NCBI GenBank assembly: GCA_900544285.1
Contig: UQUT01000020.1
Location: 1-34,341, forward strand
DNA length: 34,341 bases
Direction: 5' to 3'
Source: an uncultured Eubacterium sp.
GTDB taxonomy: Bacteria; Bacillota; Clostridia; Oscillospirales; CAG-272
Shown in pieces: positions 1 through 7,707 of the stretch. How positions within the stretch are numbered: position 1 is the first letter of the stretch; the number at the start of each line of letters is the position of its first letter. A program made the translations under genes and the position numbers. Under the pieces are notes generated by a model that worked only from the letters and a program-made list of their open reading frames with translations, did not search any database and was not told the origin of the DNA.

Positions 1-286
1 TGGCGGTTATCCTGTTTGCTCCCAACCAGCTATGGATGTATAATACGGTTTCGCCGACAGCGAATCGGGGTTTCGGTCTGCCGGCATCATAATCGCCGCC
101 ACAGCCGCCCGATACATTGTCAAGCTCGCTGTCGGAAAGCTCGCCGGTCTGGGAATGCAGCCGGTCAAAATACGCCCTGGTCTCCTCCTCGGTCAGCCCA
201 ATACCGTTTTCCTTTGCGAGAGACAACAGCTCCTCGGGGTTCTTCGCTTCTTTGGCTTTTGCAAGCAATTCTTTGTTTACTTCCAT
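1..286 (-). CDS. Nif11-like leader precursor peptide 1 (partial, C-terminus off the window)
   Basis: The gene starts at ATG 286-284 and stays open to the left edge (95 codons seen). Residues 1-58 match the leader of the next four downstream-numbered precursors: a helical AKAKEAKNPEELLSLAKENG stretch, then LTEEE, then GELSDSELDNVSGG. This is a shortened Nif11-like leader with a double-glycine cut site for a C39 peptidase. The core begins CGGDYDAG and continues with PRFAVGETVLYIHSWLGANR, which resembles the start of a small SH3-like beta barrel (inference). Only one cysteine is visible, so it differs from the Cys-rich siblings. It is the last visible gene of the cluster, 34 nt after the next precursor. 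More genes may follow outside the window. Confidence 0.85.
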   Translation of the reverse strand, partial: MEVNKELLAKAKEAKNPEELLSLAKENGIGLTEEETRAYFDRLHSQTGELSDSELDNVSGGCGGDYDAGRPKPRFAVGETVLYIHSWLGANRITA

Positions 287-320
287 CTTTGAATCTTCTC
301 TGTATAATTTAAAATATTCT

Positions 321-734
321 TTAGCAGGGTCTCGGATGAACCTTGCATTTTAATACCGAATCGCTCTTATCCCCAATACTGTTCCTACAGTTCCGACAGC
401 GGGGGTCGCTTGCAAAACATCCGGAACAACGCAACACGCCGGTGCTATGGTCAATACCCCTTGCGCCGCAACGGCTGCATACATAGTCGGACAAACAGTA
501 GCCGTCCGCCATACAAGTATCGTAGGGGTCATCACTGAGGCAACCGCCGCCGGATACATTATCAAGCTCACTGTCGGAAAGCTCACCTGTTTTTGGGTTC
601 AGCTGTTCAAAATACGCTGCCGCGCTCTCTTCGGTCAGCTCAACGCCGTTTTCTTTTGCAAGAGCGAACAATTCTTCGGGGGATTTTGCGGATTTTGCCT
701 TTTCAATAAGCTCGGGTGTAAATTTGTTTTCCAT
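321..734 (-). CDS. Nif11-like leader precursor peptide 2, Cys-rich core (11 Cys)
   Basis: 137 aa. Residues 1-61 are the shared leader (SPEELFALAKENGVELTEES, then GELSDSELDNV) followed by GGG at 62-64. The 73-residue core holds 11 cysteines. A C-x2-C-x12-C-x2-C block (CSRC ... CSGC) is spaced like a zinc ribbon, and another CxxC (CRNC) lies near the C-terminus. An AAGGAG ribosome binding site sits 6 nt before the ATG at 734. The nearby C39 exporter would be expected to cut after the glycines and export the core. Whether the cysteines form disulfides, bind metal or become thioethers cannot be read from the sequence, and no modifying enzyme is in the window. Confidence 0.88.
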   Translation of the reverse strand: MENKFTPELIEKAKSAKSPEELFALAKENGVELTEESAAAYFEQLNPKTGELSDSELDNVSGGGCLSDDPYDTCMADGYCLSDYVCSRCGARGIDHSTGVLRCSGCFASDPRCRNCRNSIGDKSDSVLKCKVHPRPC

Positions 735-758
735 AAAAATCTCCTTGTTTCAGTATAT

Positions 759-1142
759 TTATTTCATGTTAACGGGGTTATTGCAGAGCCAGAGCCCTTT
801 TTCGTAGGTACAGTACTTGCACGAAAAGCAGTATGCGGCGATCTTGCAGGTGTTGCAGTTTACCAGTACGCCGTCTATATCGCATTGGGAGCCGTCATCC
901 TTGCAACGCCATTCATCGCAGTAATGCATTACGGAAACGACAAGCCTGCCGCCGTTATGGCAACCGCCGCCGGCGACATTGTCAAGCTCGTCATCTGCAA
1001 GCTCGCCTGTTTTGGGATGGAGCTGTTCAAAATACGCCTTTGCGCTCTCTTCTGTCATTTCAATGCCGTTTTCCTTTGCAAGAGACATCAATTCTTCGGG
1101 GTTTTTTGCTTGTTTTGCTTTCACTAAAAGATCCTTTTCCAT
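759..1142 (-). CDS. Nif11-like leader precursor peptide 3, Cys-rich core (10 Cys)
   Basis: 127 aa. The leader is residues 1-57 (NPEELMSLAKENGIEMTEES, GELADDELDNVA) with GGG at 58-60. The 67-residue core has 10 cysteines, at about 61, 75, 80, 87, 96, 99, 105, 108, 111 and 120. The middle run CNTC..CFSCKYC gives several CxxC pairs. An AGGAG site precedes the ATG. The gene is 24 nt upstream of precursor 2 in transcription order. The core is not similar to that of precursor 2 beyond cysteine content, so the leader is conserved while the core diverges, as is typical of exported peptide families. Confidence 0.88.
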   Translation of the reverse strand: MEKDLLVKAKQAKNPEELMSLAKENGIEMTEESAKAYFEQLHPKTGELADDELDNVAGGGCHNGGRLVVSVMHYCDEWRCKDDGSQCDIDGVLVNCNTCKIAAYCFSCKYCTYEKGLWLCNNPVNMK

Positions 1143-1193
1143 AAAAAACTCCTATCATAATAAATTTTTCAGATGTTTGTTGTGCGGGAAAAA

Positions 1194-1433
1194 TCAAATG
1201 TTGTTGAAATCCTTGTATTTTTCAAGATGACCGTTGTTCTGCTGGCATCCGCCGCCTGCGACGTTGTCAAGCTCGTCGTCTGCAAGCTCGCCTGTTTTGG
1301 GGTTGAGTTGATTGAAATACGCCTTTGCGCTTTCTTCCGTCAGTTCAACGCCGTTTTCCTTTGCAAGAGCCATCAGCTCTTCGGGTGACTTTGCGTGTTT
1401 TGCCTTTGCGATAAGTTCAGTGTTCATTTCCAT
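1194..1433 (-). CDS. Nif11-like leader precursor peptide 4, very short core
   Basis: 79 aa. Residues 1-59 are nearly identical to the leader of precursor 5 (AKSPEELMALAKENG, LTEESAKAYFNQLNPKTG, ELADDELDNVA), and GGG is at 60-62. The predicted core is only 17 residues, CQQNNGHLEKYKDFNNI, with one cysteine. AAGGAG lies 7 nt before the ATG at 1433. The ATG at 1427 (MNTELI) is also possible. The short core could be a genuine small product, for example a peptide released with a free N-terminal cysteine, or the remnant of a longer core cut by a frameshift. The stop is clean and I see no continuation in another frame. Confidence 0.85.
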   Translation of the reverse strand: MEMNTELIAKAKHAKSPEELMALAKENGVELTEESAKAYFNQLNPKTGELADDELDNVAGGGCQQNNGHLEKYKDFNNI

Positions 1434-1492
1434 TGCGATGCTCCTTTGATGTTTTTTATTTGTTTAATTAAATGTGCAAATTTTTGTACCGA

Positions 1493-1909
1493 TCAGCCCT
1501 TTTTACTGTTGGCGGGATGGTAGCACTCACGAGGTTCAGCCGCCTCAGCAGCTTTTATGATCAGATCTATAATGGTCGTCCAAAGAGAAGCACTTATAGC
1601 ATTAGGATCGACGCCCCAGTATCTGCATCTGCAGCAGGTGCCTTTTACACCATAGGTTGAAGGCCCGTCTTGATAATGCTTGCATTTATATCCGCAGGTA
1701 GTTTTGAGCCGTCCGCCGCTTGAGTAGCAACCGCCGCCGGCAACGTTGTCAAGCTCGTCGTCTGCAAGCTCGCCCATTTTTGGGTTGAGCTGATTGAAAT
1801 ACGCCTGTGCGCTTTCTTCCGTCAGTTCAATGCCGTTTTCCTTTGCAAGAGCCATCAACTCTTCGGGTGACTTTGCCTGTTTTGCCTTTGCGATAAGTTC
1901 AGTGTTCAT
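1493..1909 (-). CDS. Nif11-like leader precursor peptide 5, Cys-rich core (7 Cys)
   Basis: 138 aa from ATG 1909. I chose this over the upstream in-frame ATG at 1948 because AAGGAG lies between the two and because MNTELIAKAKQAK aligns with the start of precursor 4. Leader 1-57, GGG at 58-60, core 78 aa with cysteines at 61, 72, 76, 92, 93, 95 and 129. A helix-prone stretch SLWTTIIDLIIKAAEAAEP lies between the sixth and seventh cysteine and could make the product membrane-active (inference). The leader DNA is close to that of precursor 4, which suggests recent gene duplication. Confidence 0.86.
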   Translation of the reverse strand: MNTELIAKAKQAKSPEELMALAKENGIELTEESAQAYFNQLNPKMGELADDELDNVAGGGCYSSGGRLKTTCGYKCKHYQDGPSTYGVKGTCCRCRYWGVDPNAISASLWTTIIDLIIKAAEAAEPRECYHPANSKKG

Positions 1910-1962
1910 TTTTATATTGTCTCCTTGTTTATAAATTTTTTCTCTCATGGGAAGAGCGCTTT

Positions 1963-2256
1963 TCAGTTGTTTTTCAGTATTTTTATATCCGAATTGTTGT
2001 TTGGCAGGATATTATTAAAATCGTTGCTGTGTTTTATGCTCATGTCAACATTATTGTTGTTTATTTTGATACTCGTGTCAAAATTATTGAAATTTATATT
2101 CATATCAAAATTGTTTAACTTTATACTTGTATCAAAATTATTGTTGTTTATCTTAATACTTTCACTGCCCGTGATTTCGGTGCCGCCGGTTACCTTTTCA
2201 AGCTCTTTATCAGAGGCTTCGCCCTCTTTTTCAATAAGTTTTTTGTTTTTTTCCAT
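1963..2256 (-). CDS. Double-glycine leader peptide with Asn-rich imperfect repeats
   Basis: 97 aa. The leader is short and different from the Nif11-like ones: a charged N-terminus, then ASDKELEKVTGG (residues 14-25), a typical C39 double-glycine site. After residue 32 the core repeats a 9-11 residue unit of the form SIKINNNNFDT / SIKLNNFDM / NINFNNFDT / SIKINNNNVDM, with alternating hydrophobic residues and Asn turns. It contains no cysteine. The DNA here is much more AT-rich than its neighbours. The ribosome binding site is weak (GGGAAAAA about 15 nt before the ATG). The repeat suggests a small beta-solenoid or aggregating fibre-like product. No family was recognised. Expression is less certain than for the neighbours. 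Confidence 0.7.
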   Translation of the reverse strand: MEKNKKLIEKEGEASDKELEKVTGGTEITGSESIKINNNNFDTSIKLNNFDMNINFNNFDTSIKINNNNVDMSIKHSNDFNNILPNNNSDIKILKNN

Positions 2257-2280
2257 AGCCGTGTGTTTTATTTTTCCCGG

Positions 2281-2463
2281 TTAATTATTTTTTCTGCATT
2301 TTTCGCAAAGTCCGTCAATGATATAGGCATATGTTTTGCATTTTTCACACGTTCCCATCTTTCCGTCGCCGACTACTACTCTTATGCCGCCGTCTACTTT
2401 TTCAAGCTCGTTTTCATTCAGCTCCGCTTTATCGATTTTGATTTCTTTCTTCTGCTTGTTCAT
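2281..2463 (-). CDS. Double-glycine leader peptide with CxxC-x10-CxxC core
   Basis: 60 aa. The leader is residues 1-26, ending LNENELEKVDGG. The 34-residue core carries C39-x2-C42 and C53-x2-C56, the arrangement of a minimal zinc ribbon/knuckle. A strong AGGAGG site lies just before the ATG at 2463. The gene is 34 nt after the ECF sigma gene and is therefore the sigma-proximal precursor. The leader resembles that of the Asn-repeat peptide (ELEKV-GG) but not the Nif11-like ones, so at least two leader classes appear to share one exporter. Metal binding is inferred only from cysteine spacing. Confidence 0.8.
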   Translation of the reverse strand: MNKQKKEIKIDKAELNENELEKVDGGIRVVVGDGKMGTCEKCKTYAYIIDGLCEKCRKNN

Positions 2464-2497
2464 GTTGTTTGTCCTCCTGTATAATTTGTGCCTGAGC

Positions 2498-2983
2498 TCA
2501 ACCGCTCAGATGATTTTTAAGTTTGTTCAGAGCGCTTTTGTGCAGAATTTTCACATATGCATACGATATGCCCATTCTTGACGCTATATCTTTTAATGAC
2601 ATTCTCTTGTAATACTTCAATATCACAAGTGCCCGACAGCGATCGTCAAGCATGCCGAGTGCTTTTCCGAGCGCCGCAAGCGCCTCTTTCCGCAAGACAA
2701 CGCAATCGGCTCCGCCCCCGTCCGACAGCTCCTCCGGCAATTCCGAACATGTTCGATTTGACCTGAAATAATCCGTTACTGTGTTTCGGGTGATCGTATA
2801 AATCCATGTTGAAACGGAAGCCGAGCCTGCGTCAAACGTATCGAGATGTTCATAAACCTTCAGGAAAACTTCGCTGACAAGGTCCTCTGCGTCGCTTTTG
2901 TTCCGCAGTCGGCAGAAAACATAACGGCTTACCTTGTCGCGATATTCCGTATACAGCGCTTCCCTCTCCGTCGTCAGGCTCAT
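2498..2983 (-). CDS. ECF-type RNA polymerase sigma factor
   Basis: 161 aa, normal size for the family. Region 2 spans about residues 9-75 (YRDKVSRYVFCRL, DAEDLVSEVFLKVYEHL, STWIYTITRNTVTDYFR). Region 4 spans about 105-158 (ALGMLDDRCRALVILKYYKRMSLKDIASRMGISYAYVKILHKSAL), with the helix-turn-helix in its second half. The start overlaps the end of the 78-aa gene by 4 nt (ATGA), so the two are translationally coupled. It lies immediately upstream of the precursor array, which makes it the likely activator of the peptide genes (inference). It is not closely similar to the other two ECF sigma factors in the window. No classic anti-sigma factor is next to it. Confidence 0.93.
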   Translation of the reverse strand: MSLTTEREALYTEYRDKVSRYVFCRLRNKSDAEDLVSEVFLKVYEHLDTFDAGSASVSTWIYTITRNTVTDYFRSNRTCSELPEELSDGGGADCVVLRKEALAALGKALGMLDDRCRALVILKYYKRMSLKDIASRMGISYAYVKILHKSALNKLKNHLSG

Positions 2984-3216
2984 ACCGTACCGTCCTTTTT
3001 GTCCCTGTGCTTTTCGGCGGACGTCGTTTCTCCCGCCGCGCTTACAAGCGAGAGGTCGTCATCCGAAATTTCGGTACCGTATTCGTTTTCAACTTCATCA
3101 ATAAGCTTCCGGAGCGAAGGCTCGTTTTCAAACAACTGATAATCAAAGAGCGCCGAGAGCGTTTTTTCGCTGATTTCGGGCATCATATCCTGCTGCCGTG
3201 CTTTTTTGCCTGTCAC
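2980..3216 (-). CDS. Small acidic protein with leader-like motif, coupled to ECF sigma
   Basis: 78 aa from a GTG start at 3216 with AGGAG 8 nt upstream. No membrane segment. The middle, LFDYQLFENEPSLRKLIDEVENEYG, is followed by ISDDDLSLVSAAGE, which resembles the ends of the precursor leaders (ADDELDNVAGGG) except that the glycines are replaced by Ala-Ala-Gly. I believe similar small proteins occur beside C39 exporters in other Clostridia, but this is recollection, not a search. Possible roles are a sigma regulator that senses the exporter or leader pool, or a divergent exported peptide. It overlaps the sigma gene by 4 nt. Confidence 0.7.
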   Translation of the reverse strand: MTGKKARQQDMMPEISEKTLSALFDYQLFENEPSLRKLIDEVENEYGTEISDDDLSLVSAAGETTSAEKHRDKKDGTV

Positions 3217-3268
3217 TTTGCTTACTCCTTCTGTTGGTTTATACGATCAAAAAGAAAAAATGGCTAAT

Positions 3269-3297
3269 AAAAATCTGAAATTTTTCCGGATTTTTTT
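3269..3297 (-). promoter_or_regulatory. Possible attenuator hairpin between ABC2 and the sigma/peptide genes
   Basis: In the 96-nt gap between the ABC2 stop and the 78-aa gene, the minus strand reads AAAAATC, a 13-nt loop, then GATTTTT ending in a T run. It is AT-rich and weak. It could partly uncouple the exporter genes from the sigma and precursor genes. A CGTATAAA sequence just downstream could be a promoter -10, but no convincing -35 is seen. Confidence 0.3.
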
Positions 3298-3312
3298 GTG
3301 TTGTGAAGCCGG

Positions 3313-5502
3313 TTACGGGGTGCTGTCCAGCCTCTGCCGCGCGACAAGCTCCGCAAAGAAGCCGTTCTTTTCGATAAGCTCGTCATATTTGCCGTCCTCT
3401 ATGATCTTTCCGCGATCAAGAACGATAATCCTGTCGCACTGTTTTATTGTCGAAAGTCGGTGCGCGATGACGATTCTTGTGCATTTTAATGATGCGAGCG
3501 CTTCGGAGATTTTCTTCTGCGTGATATTGTCAAGCGCGCTTGTCGCCTCGTCAAACATAAGTATTTTAGGCTTGGGCGCAATGGCGCGGGCAATCATCAG
3601 TCTTTGCCGCTGACCGCCGGATATGCCGCCGGAGCCTTCGGAAATTATCGTGTTCATCCCCATGGGCATGGTTCTTATATCATCGGCGATACCCGCAAGC
3701 TCCGCCGCCTCCCATGCTTCTTCTTGCGAAAGCCACGGCGCGGAAATGACGATGTTTGAATAAATATCTCCCTGAAACAGTTTTCCGTTCTGCATAACGG
3801 CGCCGATGCGGCGTCTCAGAGAGCGGAGGTCAATCCGTTCAAGGTCTCTTCCGTCATAATATATCGCGCCCTTTTGCGGATGCTCGAAGCCGAGCAGCAA
3901 ACGCATAAGAGTCGACTTTCCGCAGCCCGTTTTTCCGACGATGGCAACGTATTGCCCGGGACGTATTTTGAGCGACATATCGTCCACAACAAGGGGCATG
4001 TTTTCGCTGTATCTGAAAGAAACGTTGCTCAGTTCAATTCCGCCGGAGAGTCTTGTGATAACCTGTTTTCCGTCCGAAACCTCGGGAACGGCGTCAAAAA
4101 AGGGCTTGACCATATTGAGTATGGGTTTTATCTGCGCAACGGTGAGCGCGATTCCGGCAAGCGACGCAAATGCGCCGGACACCATGCCGTATGCCGTATC
4201 GAAGGCATAATAATCCGCGACGGAAATGCCCGATTTTACCGCCATCACATACATAATTATCGTTCCCGCAAGGCTTATGGCAAGGCTTATTACGGAATTG
4301 AGCCTGATAAACATCGGCGGACTGTATGCCAGCCTTGCGTTTTCGGCATAAAGATTGCCCCATCTCGCAAAGGCGCGCTTTTCCGCGCCGGCGAGCTTTA
4401 TTTTCTGTATTCCCGTGATGAGAGCATATGTCATACCGTCTTCCTTGCCGGAAAGCTCCATCCGGCGTATGCTCAGTTTCATCTGAACAAGAGACGAGAC
4501 AACCGAGAACACGACGGTTACAAGAATGATTATCAGCGCGGGAACGACAAGCGCCGGCGCATAAACAAATATCTGCGATATGTATATGAGCGAGAAAACG
4601 GAGGTCAGTCCCGCGGAAAGAACGGTTGACGCAAGCATTTTGCAAAGCACACCGACCTGAGACGCACGGTTTGAAAGCTCGCCCGCGCTGTACTGCTTGA
4701 AGAAATCGGCAGGGAGCGACATTATACGCATCATTGTTGCCGCGTCGACCGATATGTTCAGCTTTGTTTCAATCCGCGCCGTGATCATGTTTTTCACGGC
4801 TGAAATGAGGAGAGTGCTTATCGAAACGCATACGGAAAAGACCGTAATTGCGATGAGCAGTCGCACGCTTCCCGACATAAGCACCCTATCAAACAGGAGT
4901 TTGCTTATCATCGGAGAAAACATGCCGATGAGCGACAGAGCAAGCGTTGCCAGAGCAATCATCACAAAATCGGAGGCGGAAAGCGTCCGCACGATATATG
5001 AGGCAAGCGAAGGCAGGCTGATTTTTTTCAGCGGAAAGGGCTTGTAAAACGCAATCGCTTCCGCTTCAAACAGCTGCTGATTTTTATGATTTATTTTTTT
5101 CCGTTTGCCCGTATCATAATCAAAATAACTGTATCCGGAAATGCCTGTGGGAATCAGCGCGACAACTCTTCCGCTTTCGCGCAGGACGCCGAGCATTGCG
5201 CCGACGGCGTCGCGATACCAGCCGTCCTCAAGCGTTACCGTGCGGCGCATAATACCGAAAGGGCGCATGAGATATTCAAGCTGTTCGTTTACGTCGCCGA
5301 TTTCGTCCGGCACCTCGCGGCTTTTCACATGATAATACCGCAGAATTTCGTCAATGGCGTCCTTTGTGACGGCGCGGTCATTGTTCAAGGAGGCTTCGAT
5401 TTTTCTGCCCGTGACGGCGGATGCCATATTCGCAAACGCTTCGGCAAATGCCTCGTCGTCGTTATGCTTGCGATCTCTTATCTGTTCGTCAAACCAACCC
5501 AT
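3313..5502 (-). CDS. NHLM-type peptide exporter, ABC2 subunit (membrane + ATPase, no active peptidase)
   Basis: 729 aa. Residues 1-160 form a domain without the catalytic Cys/His of C39 peptidases. Residues 165-460 form a six-helix ABC exporter membrane domain. The ATPase domain follows: Walker A GKTGCGKST at 523-531, signature SGGQ at 628-631, LMFDEATSALD at about 648-658, and H-loop AHR at about 680. The organisation fits NHLM bacteriocin ABC2 (TIGR03797-like). In that family it pairs with the peptidase-containing ABC1, which is the next gene upstream (15-nt gap). It should sit in the cytoplasmic membrane and power export of the precursor cores. The family assignment is from domain order and context. 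Confidence 0.9.
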   Translation of the reverse strand: MGWFDEQIRDRKHNDDEAFAEAFANMASAVTGRKIEASLNNDRAVTKDAIDEILRYYHVKSREVPDEIGDVNEQLEYLMRPFGIMRRTVTLEDGWYRDAVGAMLGVLRESGRVVALIPTGISGYSYFDYDTGKRKKINHKNQQLFEAEAIAFYKPFPLKKISLPSLASYIVRTLSASDFVMIALATLALSLIGMFSPMISKLLFDRVLMSGSVRLLIAITVFSVCVSISTLLISAVKNMITARIETKLNISVDAATMMRIMSLPADFFKQYSAGELSNRASQVGVLCKMLASTVLSAGLTSVFSLIYISQIFVYAPALVVPALIIILVTVVFSVVSSLVQMKLSIRRMELSGKEDGMTYALITGIQKIKLAGAEKRAFARWGNLYAENARLAYSPPMFIRLNSVISLAISLAGTIIMYVMAVKSGISVADYYAFDTAYGMVSGAFASLAGIALTVAQIKPILNMVKPFFDAVPEVSDGKQVITRLSGGIELSNVSFRYSENMPLVVDDMSLKIRPGQYVAIVGKTGCGKSTLMRLLLGFEHPQKGAIYYDGRDLERIDLRSLRRRIGAVMQNGKLFQGDIYSNIVISAPWLSQEEAWEAAELAGIADDIRTMPMGMNTIISEGSGGISGGQRQRLMIARAIAPKPKILMFDEATSALDNITQKKISEALASLKCTRIVIAHRLSTIKQCDRIIVLDRGKIIEDGKYDELIEKNGFFAELVARQRLDSTP

Positions 5503-5517
5503 ATTGCTCCGCCCCCC

Positions 5518-7698
5518 TTACTCGTTTGATACGAGCTGCGTGTATGCTCCGCCGTTTTTCATCAGCTCGTCGTGCGTGCCGCGCTCGATAACTTTTCCCT
5601 GATCCATTACGATGATTTCATCGCAGTCGCGTATTGTCGAAAGTCTGTGCGCCACAACGATGCAGGTTATGCCCCTGTCTTTTATGGACTTCACCACATC
5701 GTATTCGGTTTTGGCGTCAAGCGCGCTTGTCGCCTCGTCAAGAATGATGATCGTCGGATCCTGCGCAAGCACGCGCGCGATCTCCATTCGCTGTCTCTGT
5801 CCGCCGGAAAAATCCTTTCCGCCCTCGGTCAGCCTGTATTGATAGCCGCCTTCGCGCTGCATAATGTCCTCGTGGAGCTGTGCGTCGCGCGCAGCCATGA
5901 TCATTTCAAAATCCTCAATGGAGTTATCCCACATTTTTATATTGTTTGCGATAGTATCTTCAAACAGAATAATATCCTGATCCACTACGGCAAGAGAGCC
6001 CGTGAACACGCTGCGGTCTATCTTCGACGCCGGCTTGCCGTCAAAAAGTATTTCGCCGCTCCACGGCTTATAAAGTCCGGATATGAGCTTTGATATTGTG
6101 GACTTTCCGCAGCCGGACGGTCCGACAAAAGCTACGCGGCTTCCCGGTGCCAGCGTCATGCTGAAATCCTTTATCAGCGGCTCTGCAAGGCGGGAATATC
6201 CGAAAGTTATATTTTTAATTTCAATTTTTCCGGAAAGCTTGTCGTATTCGACGTTTTCGTCATCGCTTTCCTCAAAGGTCACATCGGAGGGATATTTCAT
6301 AACATCCTCAATCCGTTCCATATCGGTGCGCATTTCCTGAAGCGACTGTCCTGCGGAAATCAGCGACATCGCGGGAGAAATGAACGACGAAAGAAAGCCC
6401 TGAAACGCCATAATCATACCGACGGTAAACTCGCCTTTCATCGCAAGAAAAACGCCCGTCATAAGCACTGCCGTTCCGCAAAGCGAGCTTATAAGCGCCG
6501 GCAAAAGTCCGAGAAGCTGATTTGTGCGCTGAAAACGCACCTGATTTGTATTCACGCTTGCCTGATAACCCGACCATTTTTCAAAAAAGCCGTTTTCGGC
6601 GCCGCTTGCCTTTATTGTTTCAATCATTTCTATGCCGGCGACCGTGGTTCCCGCCAGCTTGCCGGCGTCACGCATCTGCACGCGGGTGATATTTATGCGC
6701 TTTCTTGAAATAATGCCCGAAAGAGCAAGATTTGCAATCACCGAAAAAATCCCTATCAGCGTAAGAATGACGCTGTATCTCAGCATTACCGCAAGGTAAA
6801 ACACCATCATAACGGCGTTCAGCGCGAGCGGCGCAAAAGTGTCGACAAGCTGATTCGCTATCATTGCGTTTGACGCCTGTCTGCCCTGAATATCGCCTGC
6901 CATGCGCTGAGAGAAAAAGTCCATGGGCATGCGCAGAATTTTCCACATAAAAGTTGTGTTTCCCACCATGGCAAGTTTTCCGTTTATACGGAGGGAATAG
7001 ACCGCCTGTATCCACGCGACGACAAGCTGTATTATGCTTATCCCCGCAAGCGCTATCGTAAACGGCGTGAGCCATTCCGGATTTTCTTTCGTCAGCAGTC
7101 TGTCAAGGAAAATCCGGGAAAATGCCGGAGTTATTATGCCGAGAAGAGAAGTGATGACAGAGGTTAAAATGACGAATACGATTGCTGTGCTTGCTCCGAC
7201 AAGCCGTTTTTGCGCATATTTCAGCATTGACTGCGGCTTGCCCTCCGGCACAAAGCCTTCGTCCGGCTCAAAAAACAGGCAGACGCCCGTAAACGAATCG
7301 TCAAAAACGCTCATCGGAACGGTATATGTGCCCTTTGCGGGGTCGTTCAGCACCGCCTTGTTGCCCTTAAAGCCGTCAAGAACGACAAAGTGATTGAAGT
7401 TCCAATGGATAATGCACGGGAATTTGCCATCTTTTTTCAGGGTTTCCGGCTCATAGCGATAGCCCTTTGCCGAAAGGCCGTAGCTTCTTGCGGCACGAAG
7501 AATGTTTCTTGCGTTCGAGCCGTCGCGCGAAACGCCGCAGTCAAGACGCACCTGTTCGAGCGGGATCCATTTTTCATAATAGGCAAGGATCATTGCAAGG
7601 CTTGCGGCGCCGCATTCGAGCGCCTCCATCTGCATTACAACCGGTACCTTTGCCGCGCCCTTTGTTACGGGCGCTTTGATTTTTTTGGTTGACTTCAT
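5518..7698 (-). CDS. NHLM-type peptidase-containing ABC exporter (ABC1, C39 peptidase)
   Basis: 726 aa with three domains. The N-terminal C39 bacteriocin-processing peptidase (about 18-145) has the catalytic C29 in QMEALECGAAS, H103 in NHFVVLDG and D119 in LNDPAKGTY. The ABC membrane domain is about 165-445. The ATPase has Walker A GPSGCGKST at 526-534, SGGQRQR at 631-637, ILDEATSALD at about 652-661 and H-loop H684. It should cut double-glycine leaders on the cytoplasmic face and export the released cores. All active-site residues are intact. It fits NHLM_micro_ABC1 (TIGR03796-like). It lies 9 nt after the HlyD-like gene and 15 nt before ABC2. Confidence 0.95.
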   Translation of the reverse strand: MKSTKKIKAPVTKGAAKVPVVMQMEALECGAASLAMILAYYEKWIPLEQVRLDCGVSRDGSNARNILRAARSYGLSAKGYRYEPETLKKDGKFPCIIHWNFNHFVVLDGFKGNKAVLNDPAKGTYTVPMSVFDDSFTGVCLFFEPDEGFVPEGKPQSMLKYAQKRLVGASTAIVFVILTSVITSLLGIITPAFSRIFLDRLLTKENPEWLTPFTIALAGISIIQLVVAWIQAVYSLRINGKLAMVGNTTFMWKILRMPMDFFSQRMAGDIQGRQASNAMIANQLVDTFAPLALNAVMMVFYLAVMLRYSVILTLIGIFSVIANLALSGIISRKRINITRVQMRDAGKLAGTTVAGIEMIETIKASGAENGFFEKWSGYQASVNTNQVRFQRTNQLLGLLPALISSLCGTAVLMTGVFLAMKGEFTVGMIMAFQGFLSSFISPAMSLISAGQSLQEMRTDMERIEDVMKYPSDVTFEESDDENVEYDKLSGKIEIKNITFGYSRLAEPLIKDFSMTLAPGSRVAFVGPSGCGKSTISKLISGLYKPWSGEILFDGKPASKIDRSVFTGSLAVVDQDIILFEDTIANNIKMWDNSIEDFEMIMAARDAQLHEDIMQREGGYQYRLTEGGKDFSGGQRQRMEIARVLAQDPTIIILDEATSALDAKTEYDVVKSIKDRGITCIVVAHRLSTIRDCDEIIVMDQGKVIERGTHDELMKNGGAYTQLVSNE

Positions 7699-7707
7699 TT
7701 CATCACC

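Noticed and set aside
447..1127. 226-aa plus-strand frame across the precursor genes
   Set aside because: It is the complement of two conserved leader genes, with repeated leader shadows and no start signal.
4094..4645. 183-aa minus-strand frame inside the ABC2 gene
   Set aside because: Out of frame with the intact ABC2 reading frame and rich in Cys/Arg/His as expected of a shadow frame.
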